A DNA stretch of 64,000 bases from Enhydrobacter sp. (GTDB lineage Bacteria; Pseudomonadota; Alphaproteobacteria; Reyranellales; Reyranellaceae), in assembly GCA_026126105.1 (NCBI GenBank), contig JAHCJV010000002.1, positions 1-64,000 on the forward strand. Reading direction: 5' to 3'. The position numbers were made by a program, and so were the translations under genes. Each line of letters starts with the position of its first letter. The stretch's first letter is position 1. Under the pieces are notes generated by a model. That model had not been told where the DNA came from, ran no database searches, and worked only from the letters and a program-made list of their open reading frames with translations. Of the stretch, positions 49,869 through 60,383 are shown piece after piece.

Positions 49869-51588
49869 CCGGCCGCCCCGCCGGTCGCTCGCTTCCCTGC
49901 TGCGACGCCTGTTGCCGACGTTCCGTCGGCGCGTGAGGACCATCACGCGCCGCGAGACGCCATCGATGCTCCGTCGACGACGGAGCCACGGCCGGCGGCA
50001 CTCGCCGCTCACCCGGCGTATCCTGCTGCTGAACATCGTGCCGGTGGCGCTGCTCGCGCTGGGCGCGGTATATCTCGGCGACTACGAGGATGAGCTGATC
50101 GACGCCGAGCTCGCGTCGCTGCTGGTCCAGGGCGAGATGGTTTCGGCCGGTATCGCGGAGGTCGCGGTCGTCGGTGGCGAAACAACGGTCAATCGGCTCG
50201 ATGCGGAAGCGGCGCGCCAGCTTCTGACACGACTCGTCCGACCGACGGGTGTACGCGCTCGACTGTTCAGTGAGACCGGCGAGGTATTGGGAGACTCCGC
50301 GGTGCTTGGCGACACCGGCCGCATCCATGTCTCGCCTCTGCCGCCGCCCGAGGAAGCGGCGCTGCCCCTTCCGCCGCGCTGGGCCGACCGGATCGGTGAC
50401 TGGATCGCGCACCAGCTCTCGCGCTCCGACCGTTTCCCCGAATACGTCGAGCGGCCAACCCCGACCCTGCGTGACTTCCCCGAGGCGGCCAGCGCGCTAC
50501 GAGGCTTCAACGCCTCGGCGGTGCGGATTGCGGGCGAAGGACGGCTGTTGCTCAGCGCCGCGGTGCCGGTGCAGCGCTACAAGCAGGTGATCGGCGCGCT
50601 TGTGCTGACGCGCGACAATCGCGCGATCGCCGCTTCGCTGCGCGAGGTGCGCTACGACATGCTGACCATCGCGGTGGCAGCGCTCGGCATCACCGTGCTG
50701 CTGTCGCTCTACCTCGCCGGCACCATCACCCAGCCCATCGTGCGACTCGCCCGTGCCGCCGACGAAATTCGTCTAGCGCGAGAGAGCCGGCCGGAGATTC
50801 CAGATCTCGGAAAACGCGGCGACGAGATTGGCGACCTGAACGACGCGTTACGATCGATGACCGAGGCCCTGTGGCAGCGCATCAACACGATCGAGAGCTT
50901 TGCCGCCGATGTGGCCCACGAGCTCAAGAACCCGCTGACTTCGCTGCGGTCGGCGATCGAGGTCGCGGCGCGTCCCGACCTCGCGCCGGAGCGTCGCGCC
51001 AAGCTCATGGCCATCGTGGTCGAGGACATCGAGAGGCTGAACCGGCTGATCTCCGACATCTCCGACGCCTCGCGGCTCGATGCCGAATTGATGCGCGGCG
51101 AGATCAAGACGGTCGACCTCAAGGTGCTGCTGAGCGATATGGTGCAGCACTACGCCGCCATCTCCGCGCAGAGCGCCGGCGTCGCGGTCGAACTGCGGCT
51201 GTCGGCCAACCCGCCATACGACGCGCACGGTCATGACGGCCGCTACGGCCAAGTGTTCCGGAACGTCATCGACAACGCCCTGTCGTTTAGTCCCCCCGGT
51301 TCGCGCATCACCATCGAGCTGACCCGGGAGCCGCGCAAGGGACCATTCGTGGTCACCGTCGACGACGAGGGGCCAGGCATTCCCGAGGACAATCTCGAAT
51401 CGATTTTCCAGCGCTTCTATTCCGAGCGCCCAACCGAGAATTTCGGTCAGCATTCGGGTCTGGGCCTGTCGATCTGCCGCCAGATCATGGAAACTTACGG
51501 CGGCTCGATCACCGCCACCAACCGCAAGGCAGCCGACGGCAAGATCGTGGGCGCCCGGTTCACCGTGCGCGTGCCCGCGGCGTCATGA
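49834..51588 (+). CDS. chvG: Sensor histidine kinase ChvG
   Basis: 584 residues. A basic cytoplasmic N-terminus (about 58 residues, Arg-rich), a membrane segment (about 60-82), a periplasmic sensor region, a second membrane segment (about 270-290), HAMP, then the kinase. The phospho-accepting His is H362 in [20 protein letters not shown]-binding boxes include [28 protein letters not shown] and [11 protein letters not shown]. In relatives the periplasmic inhibitor ExoR binds ChvG; no exoR is in this window. The long overlap with chvI implies coupled translation. Confidence 0.94.
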   Translation: MASDIDTATPPDRPPRRSLASLLRRLLPTFRRRVRTITRRETPSMLRRRRSHGRRHSPLTRRILLLNIVPVALLALGAVYLGDYEDELIDAELASLLVQGEMVSAGIAEVAVVGGETTVNRLDAEAARQLLTRLVRPTGVRARLFSETGEVLGDSAVLGDTGRIHVSPLPPPEEAALPLPPRWADRIGDWIAHQLSRSDRFPEYVERPTPTLRDFPEAASALRGFNASAVRIAGEGRLLLSAAVPVQRYKQVIGALVLTRDNRAIAASLREVRYDMLTIAVAALGITVLLSLYLAGTITQPIVRLARAADEIRLARESRPEIPDLGKRGDEIGDLNDALRSMTEALWQRINTIESFAADVAHELKNPLTSLRSAIEVAARPDLAPERRAKLMAIVVEDIERLNRLISDISDASRLDAELMRGEIKTVDLKVLLSDMVQHYAAISAQSAGVAVELRLSANPPYDAHGHDGRYGQVFRNVIDNALSFSPPGSRITIELTREPRKGPFVVTVDDEGPGIPEDNLESIFQRFYSERPTENFGQHSGLGLSICRQIMETYGGSITATNRKAADGKIVGARFTVRVPAAS

Positions 51589-51667
51589 ACGCATCGGGAG
51601 CACGCCTCTCGCATGGGACACAAGATCACGCGATGAGCGCCAGCAAATCCGCGCGCGCTCTGCTCTG

Positions 51668-52105
51668 ATGTTGGTTCACGCCACCTGCGTCGCTTGGTCT
51701 TCCGGCAAGCGCTGGCGCGCCGCGCTGCTGCGCGGCCCATCGGGTGCCGGCAAGTCCGACCTCGCGCTACGCCTGATCGACACCGGCGGCCGGCTCGTGG
51801 CGGACGATCAAACCGAGGTTGCCAGGATCGGCCGCACCCTCGTCGCCACATCGCCGCCAACCCTGGCCGGCATGATCGAGGTGCGGGGAATCGGAATCGT
51901 CAAGCTCCACCGCGGCCAGCTGCTGGTGCGCGCGCCCGTCGTCCTGCTGGTCGATCTCGTCACCGCCGACCAGATCGAGCGACTTCCGGACCCGGCACAG
52001 GAGACGCTGCATGACGTCGAGCTGCCGCGCCTCGACCTCGCTCCGTTCGAAGCCTCGTCTGTAGCGAAGTTGCGTCTTGCCTTGGCCCGAATCGGGATCG
52101 CATGA
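51668..52105 (+). CDS. hprK: HPr kinase/phosphorylase (short alphaproteobacterial form)
   Basis: 145 residues, lacking the N-terminal domain of Gram-positive HprK, as is normal in alphaproteobacteria. The Walker A motif GPSGAGKS is at residues 23-30; VADDQTEV and the signature region IEVRGIGIVKL follow. It phosphorylates HPr on serine. It is grouped with rapZ, EIIA and HPr in the PTS regulatory set, next to ChvGI. Confidence 0.9.
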   Translation: MLVHATCVAWSSGKRWRAALLRGPSGAGKSDLALRLIDTGGRLVADDQTEVARIGRTLVATSPPTLAGMIEVRGIGIVKLHRGQLLVRAPVVLLVDLVTADQIERLPDPAQETLHDVELPRLDLAPFEASSVAKLRLALARIGIA

Positions 52106-52121
52106 TCGGGCCGTTGTGGCC

Positions 52122-53078
52122 ATGCCAGATTGCCCGAGTCCGTCCGCGGCTCCTGCCCCTCCCGAGCGTACGCGTCGACCGTTCGTGGTGGTCACAGGCT
52201 TGTCCGGGGCAGGCCGCGGGACAGCCCTGCATGCGCTCGAAGATCTGGGATATGTTGCCGTCGACAACCTGCCGCTGCCGCTGCTCGGCGAACTGGTGCG
52301 CTCTACGGCAGGCAGTATTCCCGAAACGGCCGTGCCGCTCGCATTCGGGGTCGACACGAGGACCTACGGTTTCGATGCGCAAGACCTGGTGCGCCGGCTC
52401 CAGCAGCTTCGTCAGCGGTCGGATCTGATGGCGCGTCTGCTCTATCTCGATTGCGACACCGAGACCCTGCAGCGCCGCTATACCGAGTCGCGGCGGCCGC
52501 ATCCGATGGCACCCGACCGGCCAGTCGTCGACGGCATCGTCGATGAACGGCGCCAGATCAGCGGGATGCGGGACTCTGCGGACGTGGTGATCGACACGTC
52601 GGCTCTTTCGCCGCATCAGTTCAAGCAGATCCTGGCTGGTCACTTCTCGCTCGGCGACCGCGCGGGTATGCGGATTTCCGTCATGTCGTTCTCCTACCGC
52701 CGCGGAGTGCCGCGCGAGGCGGACATCGTGTTCGACGTCAGGTTCCTCAAGAACCCCCACTACGTCTCTGAATTGAAGGTGCTTACCGGGGCCGACGCTG
52801 CTGTCGCGGCGTACATCGCCACGGATCCCGAGTACGAGCCGTTCATCTCCCGGCTGGAGGGGTTGATTGGTCCGCTGCTGCCGCGATTCGACGCGGAGGG
52901 GAAGAGCTATCTGACCGTCGCGGTGGGCTGCACCGGCGGCCGGCATCGCTCCATCGCGGTCGCCGAACGTCTTGCAGACTGGTTGCGAACCGCGGGCCGC
53001 TCGGTCACTGTGATGCACCGCGACACCAATGTCAGGGGGAATTTGGTGGCGAACAACGATTCAGGCAGGGGTGCATGA
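52122..53078 (+). CDS. rapZ: RNase adapter RapZ
   Basis: 318 residues. The N-terminal nucleotide-binding domain starts FVVVTGLSGAGRGTALHALE: the Walker A lysine is replaced by arginine and the next residue by glycine, so ATP binding may be changed. The rest follows RapZ (GYVAVDNLPLPLLGELV, SFSYRRGVPREADIVFDVRF, TVAVGCTGGRHRSIAVAE). In E. coli RapZ directs RNase E to the small RNA GlmZ and controls amino-sugar synthesis; its role in alphaproteobacteria is less certain. ATG 52122 is the chosen start; its stop overlaps the EIIA start (ATGA). Confidence 0.9.
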   Translation: MPDCPSPSAAPAPPERTRRPFVVVTGLSGAGRGTALHALEDLGYVAVDNLPLPLLGELVRSTAGSIPETAVPLAFGVDTRTYGFDAQDLVRRLQQLRQRSDLMARLLYLDCDTETLQRRYTESRRPHPMAPDRPVVDGIVDERRQISGMRDSADVVIDTSALSPHQFKQILAGHFSLGDRAGMRISVMSFSYRRGVPREADIVFDVRFLKNPHYVSELKVLTGADAAVAAYIATDPEYEPFISRLEGLIGPLLPRFDAEGKSYLTVAVGCTGGRHRSIAVAERLADWLRTAGRSVTVMHRDTNVRGNLVANNDSGRGA

Positions 53079-53479
53079 TCGGAATCGTACTGGTTACTCA
53101 CGGCAATCTGGCACGTGAATTTCTGGCCGCGCTGGAGCATGTCGTCGGTCCGCAAGAATGCATCTCGCCGGTGTGCATCGGCGCGGAAGACGACATGGAA
53201 AAGCGCCGCAACGAAATTCTCGAACGGGCGCGCGCCTGCGACACGGGAGATGGCGTGATCGTGCTGACGGACATGTTCGGCGGAACGCCGTCCAATCTTG
53301 CGATCTCGATCATGGAGCATGCCCGCATCGAGGTGCTGGCGGGCGTCAACCTGCCGATGCTGGTGAAGCTCGCGTCAGTGCGCAACCGGCCGATCGCTGA
53401 GGCCGTGCGCATGGCCCAGGAGGCCGGCCGCAAGTACATTACCGTCGCCTCGCGCATCCTGGCCAAGGAAGCCTCGTGA
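53075..53479 (+). CDS. PTS EIIA component, mannose family (ManX-like)
   Basis: 134 residues. The phosphorylated histidine is H9 in MIGIVLVTHGNLAREFLAAL, and VIVLTDMFGGTPSNLAISIM is the second family hallmark. No transporter (EIIB/C/D) genes are present, so this is a regulatory EIIA that exchanges phosphate with HPr. Overlaps with rapZ before it (ATGA) and HPr after it (GTGA) make a tight operon. Confidence 0.92.
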   Translation: MIGIVLVTHGNLAREFLAALEHVVGPQECISPVCIGAEDDMEKRRNEILERARACDTGDGVIVLTDMFGGTPSNLAISIMEHARIEVLAGVNLPMLVKLASVRNRPIAEAVRMAQEAGRKYITVASRILAKEAS

Positions 53480-53772
53480 CCGGCGCCGCAGGCGATACGG
53501 CCAGCACACTTAAACGGACGCTGCGGATCGGCAACAAACGCGGTCTGCACGCCCGGGCCGCGGCCAAGTTCGTTCGCACCGCCGGCCAGTTCGACGCCAT
53601 CATCCGGGTCAGCTTCAAGGGCCAGGACGTTTCGGGCCTGTCGATCATGGGCCTGATGATGCTGGCCGCCGGTATCGGCAGCTCGATCGAGCTCTCCTGC
53701 TCCGGCCGGCAAGCCGTGGAAGCCATGACGGCGTTATCGACCCTCGTCGAAGGCAAGTTCGGCGAGGACTGA
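53476..53772 (+). CDS. Phosphocarrier protein HPr
   Basis: 98 residues from a GTG start. The EI-phosphorylated histidine is H25 in RGLHARAAAKF, and the HprK-phosphorylated serine is S56 in SGLSIMGLMMLAAG. HPr passes phosphate to the EIIA encoded just before it. EI itself is not in this window. It ends the hprK-rapZ-EIIA-HPr set; ahcY follows after a 137-base gap. Confidence 0.92.
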   Translation: MTGAAGDTASTLKRTLRIGNKRGLHARAAAKFVRTAGQFDAIIRVSFKGQDVSGLSIMGLMMLAAGIGSSIELSCSGRQAVEAMTALSTLVEGKFGED

Positions 53773-53798
53773 CCGGCCCGCACGCATAAAGCCTCCTG

Positions 53799-53880
53799 CA
53801 TATCGCGATAAAATCTTGCTTATATGTTGATCCCGCAAGTTGAGGCGGGTCAGGGCCGCTGTTAAACACGGCGCGCATTC
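53799..53880 (+). promoter_or_regulatory. AT-rich dyad and hairpins upstream of ahcY
   Basis: The 137-base HPr-ahcY gap is AT-richer than its surroundings. It holds an imperfect CATAT ... ATATG dyad (53799-53826) and a perfect small hairpin, CCCGC-AAGTTGAG-GCGGG (53832-53849). A GCCG ... CGGC pair follows at about 53854-53873. These may mark the promoter/operator and a structured leader. I could not match it to a known SAM or SAH riboswitch. Confidence 0.35.
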
Positions 53881-53909
53881 TATCCCACCAGATTTGCCGG
53901 GAGCGACGC

Positions 53910-55301
<1,392 letters not shown>

Positions 55302-55348
55302 TGACCCACAGGGCACGTAACTGCCCACAGGCACCCGCGTGCTAGAAA

Positions 55349-55375
55349 GCCGGCATCGAAAGATGTCGGCTTTTT
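55349..55375 (+). terminator. Intrinsic terminator after ahcY, overlapping the tsaE start
   Basis: GCCGGCATC (55349-55357), tetraloop GAAA, GATGTCGGC (55362-55370), then TTTTT (55371-55375): nine pairs, one of them G-U, flanked on the left by AAA that can extend the stem into the T-run. This is a textbook factor-independent terminator for ahcY. The ATG of tsaE (55363-55365) lies in the right arm. Confidence 0.75.
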
Positions 55376-55782
55376 CCATCTCCCTGCCCGACGAACGCGC
55401 GACCGACCAGCTCGGCGCCACGCTCGCCGCGCGCCTGCGGATCGGCGACGTCGTCGGGCTGAAGGGCGAGCTCGGCGCGGGCAAGACGACGCTGGCCCGG
55501 GCGATCCTGCGTGCGGCGGCGGAGGACGCGCAGCTGATCGTGCCCAGTCCAACCTTCACCCTGGTCGAGGTCTACGAGACGCCGCGCGGCAGCTTCTGGC
55601 ATTTCGATCTCTATCGTCTCGAGACGCCCGAGCAGGTCTTCGAACTCGGCTGGGAAGAGGCTCTGGCCGAGGGCATCTCGCTCATCGAATGGCCGGAGCG
55701 ACTGGGTCCGCTCCTACCCAGGCATCTCAGCGTCACGTTGGAAGTGGATGGTGATGGACGGCGCGCGCTCCTCGACGTCTGA
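55363..55782 (+). CDS. tsaE: tRNA threonylcarbamoyladenosine synthesis ATPase TsaE
   Basis: 139 residues. The Walker A motif GELGAGKTTLARA and the later PSPTFTLVEVYETP and HFDLYRLETPEQVFELG blocks are characteristic. It energises the TsaBD complex that makes t6A37 in tRNA. ATG 55363 gives the usual N-terminus; a GTG at 55339 is the alternative. Either way the start region falls in the ahcY terminator hairpin. Its 3' end overlaps the next gene by 35 bases. Confidence 0.93.
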   Translation: MSAFSISLPDERATDQLGATLAARLRIGDVVGLKGELGAGKTTLARAILRAAAEDAQLIVPSPTFTLVEVYETPRGSFWHFDLYRLETPEQVFELGWEEALAEGISLIEWPERLGPLLPRHLSVTLEVDGDGRRALLDV

Positions 55783-56770
55783 TCGCAGCGCCCTGCGCGC
55801 CGCCTTCATCGACCGCGCCGGCTGGAGCGATGCCGACGAGCGGCCGCTGGCGGTCGATGCGTCGTTCCGGAAGTATTTCAGGCTGACGCGTTCAGGTGGA
55901 ACTGCCGTCGTTATGGATGCGCCACCTCCGCAGGAGGATATCCGGCCTTTCGTACGCATCGGCCGGCATCTCTTGGCGATGAAACTCAGTGCGCCGGAAA
56001 TCTTTGCCGAGGACCCAGCCAACGGCTTCCTGCTGCTGGAGGACCTCGGCGACGACACCTTCGCCCGGGTTCTTGCGGCGGGAGGCGACGAAGCCGAGCT
56101 TTATGGGCGTGCCACCGACGTGCTGGTCGCCGCCCATGCCGCGCCCGATCACGGGCTCCTCCCGGAGCTTAGTAGATACGAGGGGGAAGCGCTGATCGAC
56201 GCGGCGATGCTGCTCGCCGAATGGTACCTGCCCGAGGCGACCGGCCGCGCAGCGACGATGGAAGAGATCGAGGAGTATCGCGCCGCCTGGCGCTCGGCCC
56301 TGGCCGCTCTGCCGCCCAGCGCCAGCACCTTGATGCTGCGCGACTACCACAAGGACAATCTGATGTGGCTGCCGAAGCGGCCGGGGGTGCGCGCCTGCGG
56401 CCTGCTCGATTTCCAGGACGCACAGCGCGGCCATCCGGCGTACGACCTGGTCTCGCTGATCGAGGATGCGCGGCGCGACGTGGCGCCGGCTGTCCAGGCG
56501 GCCTGCACCCAACGTTATCTCGCCACCACCGGCCTCGACGCCAAGGATTTCCGCACCGGCTTCGCACTGATGGCCGCGCAGCGCCACGCCCGCATCATCG
56601 GCCTGTTCGTCCGCCTGCTCAGGCGCGACGGCAAGCCCGAATACCTGCAACACCTGCCGCGGGTCTGGAGGCTGTTCGAGCGGTCGCTCGAGCATCCGGC
56701 GCTCGAGCCTCTGCGTCTTTGGGTCGACCGGCATCTGCCGCCGCCGCTGCGGCGCATCGGGGCGCCGTGA
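55748..56770 (+). CDS. amgK: Sugar kinase of the APH fold, probable N-acetylmuramate/N-acetylglucosamine kinase AmgK
   Basis: 340 residues with the phosphotransferase catalytic loop LRDYHKDNLMWLP and metal segment LLDFQDAQRGHPAYDL. The gene is followed directly by a sugar-phosphate nucleotidyltransferase (murU), the same pair that in Pseudomonas recycles cell-wall MurNAc to UDP-MurNAc, bypassing fosfomycin-sensitive MurA. ATG 55748 or 55754 is the start. The assignment rests on family plus gene order. Confidence 0.82.
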   Translation: MVMDGARSSTSDRSALRAAFIDRAGWSDADERPLAVDASFRKYFRLTRSGGTAVVMDAPPPQEDIRPFVRIGRHLLAMKLSAPEIFAEDPANGFLLLEDLGDDTFARVLAAGGDEAELYGRATDVLVAAHAAPDHGLLPELSRYEGEALIDAAMLLAEWYLPEATGRAATMEEIEEYRAAWRSALAALPPSASTLMLRDYHKDNLMWLPKRPGVRACGLLDFQDAQRGHPAYDLVSLIEDARRDVAPAVQAACTQRYLATTGLDAKDFRTGFALMAAQRHARIIGLFVRLLRRDGKPEYLQHLPRVWRLFERSLEHPALEPLRLWVDRHLPPPLRRIGAP

Positions 56771-57459
56771 TCCGCACCGCCATGATCTTGGCCGCGGGCC
56801 GTGGCGAGCGCATGCGGCCGCTGACCGATTCGGTACCCAAGCCGCTGATCCCCGTGGCCGGTACATCGATGCTCGACCGCGCGATGGAACGCCTCCGGGC
56901 GCATGGTGTCGACAACGTCGTGGTGAACGTCCATCACCTCGGCGAGCAGATCGCGGCGCACCTCGATGGCCGGGCCCGGATCGTGCGCGAGGACAGGCTG
57001 CTCGAGACGGGTGGCAGCGTGAAGAATGCCCTGCCGCTGCTGGGAAAGGGTCCGTATTTCATCCTGAACGGCGACGGCTTGTGGCGGGACGGTCCGACGC
57101 CGATGTTGTCGCGTATGGAAGCGCTCTGGGATCCTGCCCGCATGGACGCGTTGCTGCTGCTCCATCCGCTTGACGCGGCGATCGGCCGGGAAGCCAAGGA
57201 TCGCGGCGACTATTTCCTCGACGCCGACAACCGTGCACGCCATCGCGCTACAGCAGACCGCGCGCCGTTTCTCTTCGCCAGCGTCTCGGTATGCGACGCC
57301 CGCCTGTTGCACGACTCGCCTGACGGCCCGTTTTCGCTGCTGAAGCTCTGGAGCCGTGCCGAAGCCGCAGGCCGTCTTTTCGGCCTCGTCCATGACGGAC
57401 AATGGTTTCATGTCGGCACGCCGCAGGCGCTCGCCGAAGCCGAGCGGGCGCTGCGGTGA
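56767..57459 (+). CDS. murU: Sugar-1-phosphate nucleotidyltransferase, probable MurNAc-1-phosphate uridylyltransferase MurU
   Basis: 230 residues from a GTG start overlapping the amgK stop (GTGA). The nucleotidyltransferase signature is MILAAGRGERMRPLTDSVPK, with the acidic active-site segment FILNGDGLW and the late WFHVGTPQALAEAE. With AmgK it would turn MurNAc-1-phosphate into UDP-MurNAc. Mannose-1-phosphate guanylyltransferase-like activity cannot be excluded from sequence, but the context favours MurU. Confidence 0.83.
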   Translation: MIRTAMILAAGRGERMRPLTDSVPKPLIPVAGTSMLDRAMERLRAHGVDNVVVNVHHLGEQIAAHLDGRARIVREDRLLETGGSVKNALPLLGKGPYFILNGDGLWRDGPTPMLSRMEALWDPARMDALLLLHPLDAAIGREAKDRGDYFLDADNRARHRATADRAPFLFASVSVCDARLLHDSPDGPFSLLKLWSRAEAAGRLFGLVHDGQWFHVGTPQALAEAERALR

Positions 57460-60383
57460 AGGGCGTTTTTTCAATCGGCATCGATCGCCGCTTCGCCGAC
57501 GAACTGGCAGCCGGCGTGCTGGCTGAATTCGGCCGCGATCCGCTCACGCTGTCGGACACGCTGATCCTGGTGCCGACGCGCCGGTCTGTGCGTGCCTTGC
57601 GCGAGGCCTTCCTGCGCGCCACCGGCGGGAAGCCCACCCTGCTGCCCCGCATGGCGCCCCTCGGGGATCTGGACGAGAGCGACTGGGAGGGGCTGTCGGG
57701 CAATGACGCACTCTCCCTGCCGCCCGCCATCGACGGCTCCGAGCGCGAGGCGCTGCTCACCGAGCTGGTCGCCGCCTTCAAGGGCGACGATGGCCAGCCG
57801 ATCGCGCAGTCGCCCGCTCAGGCGTTGAAGCTGGCGCGCGAGCTGGCGAGCCTGCTCGACGAGCTGGCGATCGATGGTGTGCCGTTCGACCGCCTCGAGG
57901 CGCTGGTGGAAGGCAATTTCGCCAGCCACTGGCGCCGCACTCTCGAATTCCTCGCCATCGTCGGCGAGCATTGGCCGAACATCCTGAACTCGCGCGGTCA
58001 GATCGACGCCCTCGATCGGCGCACCCGCTCGATCCGCGCGCAGGCCGCGCGCTGGCGCGAGCGGCCGCCCGCTACGCCGGTGATCGCGGCCGGCTCGACC
58101 GGCTCCCAGCCTGCGACGCGCGATCTGCTGGCCGCCGTCGCCGGCTTGCCGCAGGGCGTCGTCATCCTGCCCGGCCTCGATCGCGAGATCGACGAGGAGA
58201 GCTGGACGAAGCTCGATCCCACTCATCCTCAGTTCGGCCTGCGCGACCTGCTGCTCGCGCTGGACTGCGCCCGCGAGGACGTTGGCGACTGGCCGGGGGG
58301 ATCGGGCGATCTCGCCCGCCGCCAGCTGATCGCCGAGCTGATGCGACCTGCCGAGACGACCGACGCCTGGCAGCGCCCCGAACCCGCCGCGCTCGATCAC
58401 GTGACTCGCGCCGACTGCGCAACGCCGCACCAGGAGGCGCTGGTGATCGCGCTCGCGCTGCGCGAGGCGCTGGAGACCCCCGGGCGCACGGCCGCGCTGG
58501 TGACGCCCGACCGCGACCTCGCCCGCCGCGTCGCCGCCGAGCTGCGGCGCTGGAACGTCGATATCGACGACTCCGCCGGCCAGAGCCTCGCCGACACGGC
58601 GCCGGCGACGTTGCTTCGCGCGGTGGTCGCCGCCGTCGACTCGGGCTTCGCGCCGATCGACCTGCTGGCGCTGCTCAAGCATCCGCTGTGCACGCTGGGC
58701 TTGCCGCGCGCCGAGTTGCTCGACGCGGCCCGCCGCCTCGACCGCAAGTGCCTGCGCGGCCTCAAGCCCGAAACCGGAGCGGAGGCGCTGCGGCTCCGTG
58801 TGGCGGACTGCAAGTTCGGCAACGAAGACGATCGGCGCAGGGTCATCGATCTGGTCGAGCGGATTCACGCAGCGACCGCTCAGCTCGTGATTGCCATGTC
58901 CAAGGGCGCATCGCCGCACGCGCTGCTGGGGGAGAGCATCGCGTCGGCGCAAGCCTGCGCCTCCGGCGATGCGCTCTGGACTGGTGAGGCCGGCGAGGCA
59001 CTTGCCGACGCTTTGGCACGACTGCGAGCGGCATGGACGGGCCGCACGCCGATCGAAGGCGGCGAATGGCCGGCGCTGCTCGCGACGATGCTGGCGACCG
59101 AAACCATCCGGCCGCGTTTCGGCCGCCATCCTCGGCTCGCGATCTGGGGACCGCTGGAGGCGCGGTTGCAGCGCGCCGACCTCCTGGTGCTCGGAGGGCT
59201 CAATGAAGGCAGCTGGCCGCCTGCGGTGGAGACCGGCCCTTGGATCAACCGGCCGATGCGCGCCGCGCTCGGCCTGCCTCAACCCGAGCGGCGCATCGGC
59301 CTGTCGGCGCACGACTTCGCGGCGGCACTGGCTGCGGAACGCGTGCTGCTGACCCGCGCCGAACGCGAAGGCGGCGCGCCGACCGTGCCGTCTCGCTGGC
59401 TGGCGCGGCTGGATGCCTTGTTCGGATACGATCCGGAAAGCCCCGCTGCCCCGCCCGAATACATCCAGCGCGGCCGACGCACCTATGTTGCCTGGGCGGA
59501 GACGTTCGACGATGCGGACTACCGGCCGTGGCCGCGGCCCGAGCCGCGACCGCCGCTCGCGGCACGGCCGAAGAAGCTGTCGTTGTCGAACATCGAGCAG
59601 TGGCGGCGTGATCCCTACGGCCTTTATGCGCGCAAGATACTCGAGCTCAAGGTCCTCGATCCTCTTGAGCAGGAGCTAGGCGCGGCCGAACGCGGCTCTC
59701 ACCTGCATGATGCGCTCGATGAGTTCCTGAAGGCCTACCCCAGCGGCGCCCTGCCATCCGACGCCTTGTCGCAGTTTGAACGCATGGCTGAGAGGCATCT
59801 CGCATCGGTGCTGGCGGCCCCCGCCGAGCGCGCCTTCTGGTGGCCGCGCTTCCAGCGGCTGGCGCGCTGGTTCATCGCCACCGAGACGGCGCGCCGCAGC
59901 GCGGGCACCAAGCTGCTCGCGAGCGAGACCACAGGTGCAGTCACGCTCGGCCAACTGACGGTCGAGGCGCGCGCCGACCGTATCGACGAGATCGAGCCGG
60001 GCGGCTGGGAGATCATCGACTACAAGACCGGCCGCGTGCCGTCGCCCAAGGAGCTCGAAGGCCTGTTTGCGCCACAGCTCCTGCTGGAAGCGGCGATCGC
60101 CCTGCACGGTCGCTTCGAGAACATCGATGGGCCGGCGCGCGCCGTGCATCTCTCCTATTGGCAGGCAAACGGGCTGGGCGACGGCGGCACGGTCAAGGAA
60201 ATCGAGGATGGCGAGGCGTTGGTGCCGGCGATGATCGCGCTGCTGCACAAGATGATCGAGCATTTCGGCAACCCAGCGACGCCCTACACCGCCCTCCCCT
60301 GGCCCGAGTTCATCCCCCACTTCAACGACTACGCGCATCTCGAGCGCGTCGCCGAATGGTCGACAACGGGGGGCGAGGAATGA
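57456..60383 (+). CDS. addB: Double-strand break repair protein AddB
   Basis: 975 residues from GTG 57456, overlapping the murU stop. The alphaproteobacterial AddB type: a degenerate helicase-like N-terminal part (TLILVPTRRSVRALREAFLR, LLPRMAPLGDLDE) and a C-terminal PD-(D/E)XK nuclease domain with VEARADRIDEIEPGGWEIID then YKTGR (motif D ... D-Y-K). With AddA it forms the helicase-nuclease that processes broken DNA ends for RecA, in place of RecBCD. addA begins in its stop codon (ATGA). Confidence 0.93.
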   Translation: MKGVFSIGIDRRFADELAAGVLAEFGRDPLTLSDTLILVPTRRSVRALREAFLRATGGKPTLLPRMAPLGDLDESDWEGLSGNDALSLPPAIDGSEREALLTELVAAFKGDDGQPIAQSPAQALKLARELASLLDELAIDGVPFDRLEALVEGNFASHWRRTLEFLAIVGEHWPNILNSRGQIDALDRRTRSIRAQAARWRERPPATPVIAAGSTGSQPATRDLLAAVAGLPQGVVILPGLDREIDEESWTKLDPTHPQFGLRDLLLALDCAREDVGDWPGGSGDLARRQLIAELMRPAETTDAWQRPEPAALDHVTRADCATPHQEALVIALALREALETPGRTAALVTPDRDLARRVAAELRRWNVDIDDSAGQSLADTAPATLLRAVVAAVDSGFAPIDLLALLKHPLCTLGLPRAELLDAARRLDRKCLRGLKPETGAEALRLRVADCKFGNEDDRRRVIDLVERIHAATAQLVIAMSKGASPHALLGESIASAQACASGDALWTGEAGEALADALARLRAAWTGRTPIEGGEWPALLATMLATETIRPRFGRHPRLAIWGPLEARLQRADLLVLGGLNEGSWPPAVETGPWINRPMRAALGLPQPERRIGLSAHDFAAALAAERVLLTRAEREGGAPTVPSRWLARLDALFGYDPESPAAPPEYIQRGRRTYVAWAETFDDADYRPWPRPEPRPPLAARPKKLSLSNIEQWRRDPYGLYARKILELKVLDPLEQELGAAERGSHLHDALDEFLKAYPSGALPSDALSQFERMAERHLASVLAAPAERAFWWPRFQRLARWFIATETARRSAGTKLLASETTGAVTLGQLTVEARADRIDEIEPGGWEIIDYKTGRVPSPKELEGLFAPQLLLEAAIALHGRFENIDGPARAVHLSYWQANGLGDGGTVKEIEDGEALVPAMIALLHKMIEHFGNPATPYTALPWPEFIPHFNDYAHLERVAEWSTTGGEE

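Noticed and set aside
53773-53909. Known SAM-II, SAM/SAH or SAH riboswitch upstream of ahcY
   Set aside because: The conserved cores of these classes could not be found by eye; only simple hairpins are present. Kept as a low-confidence structured region instead.
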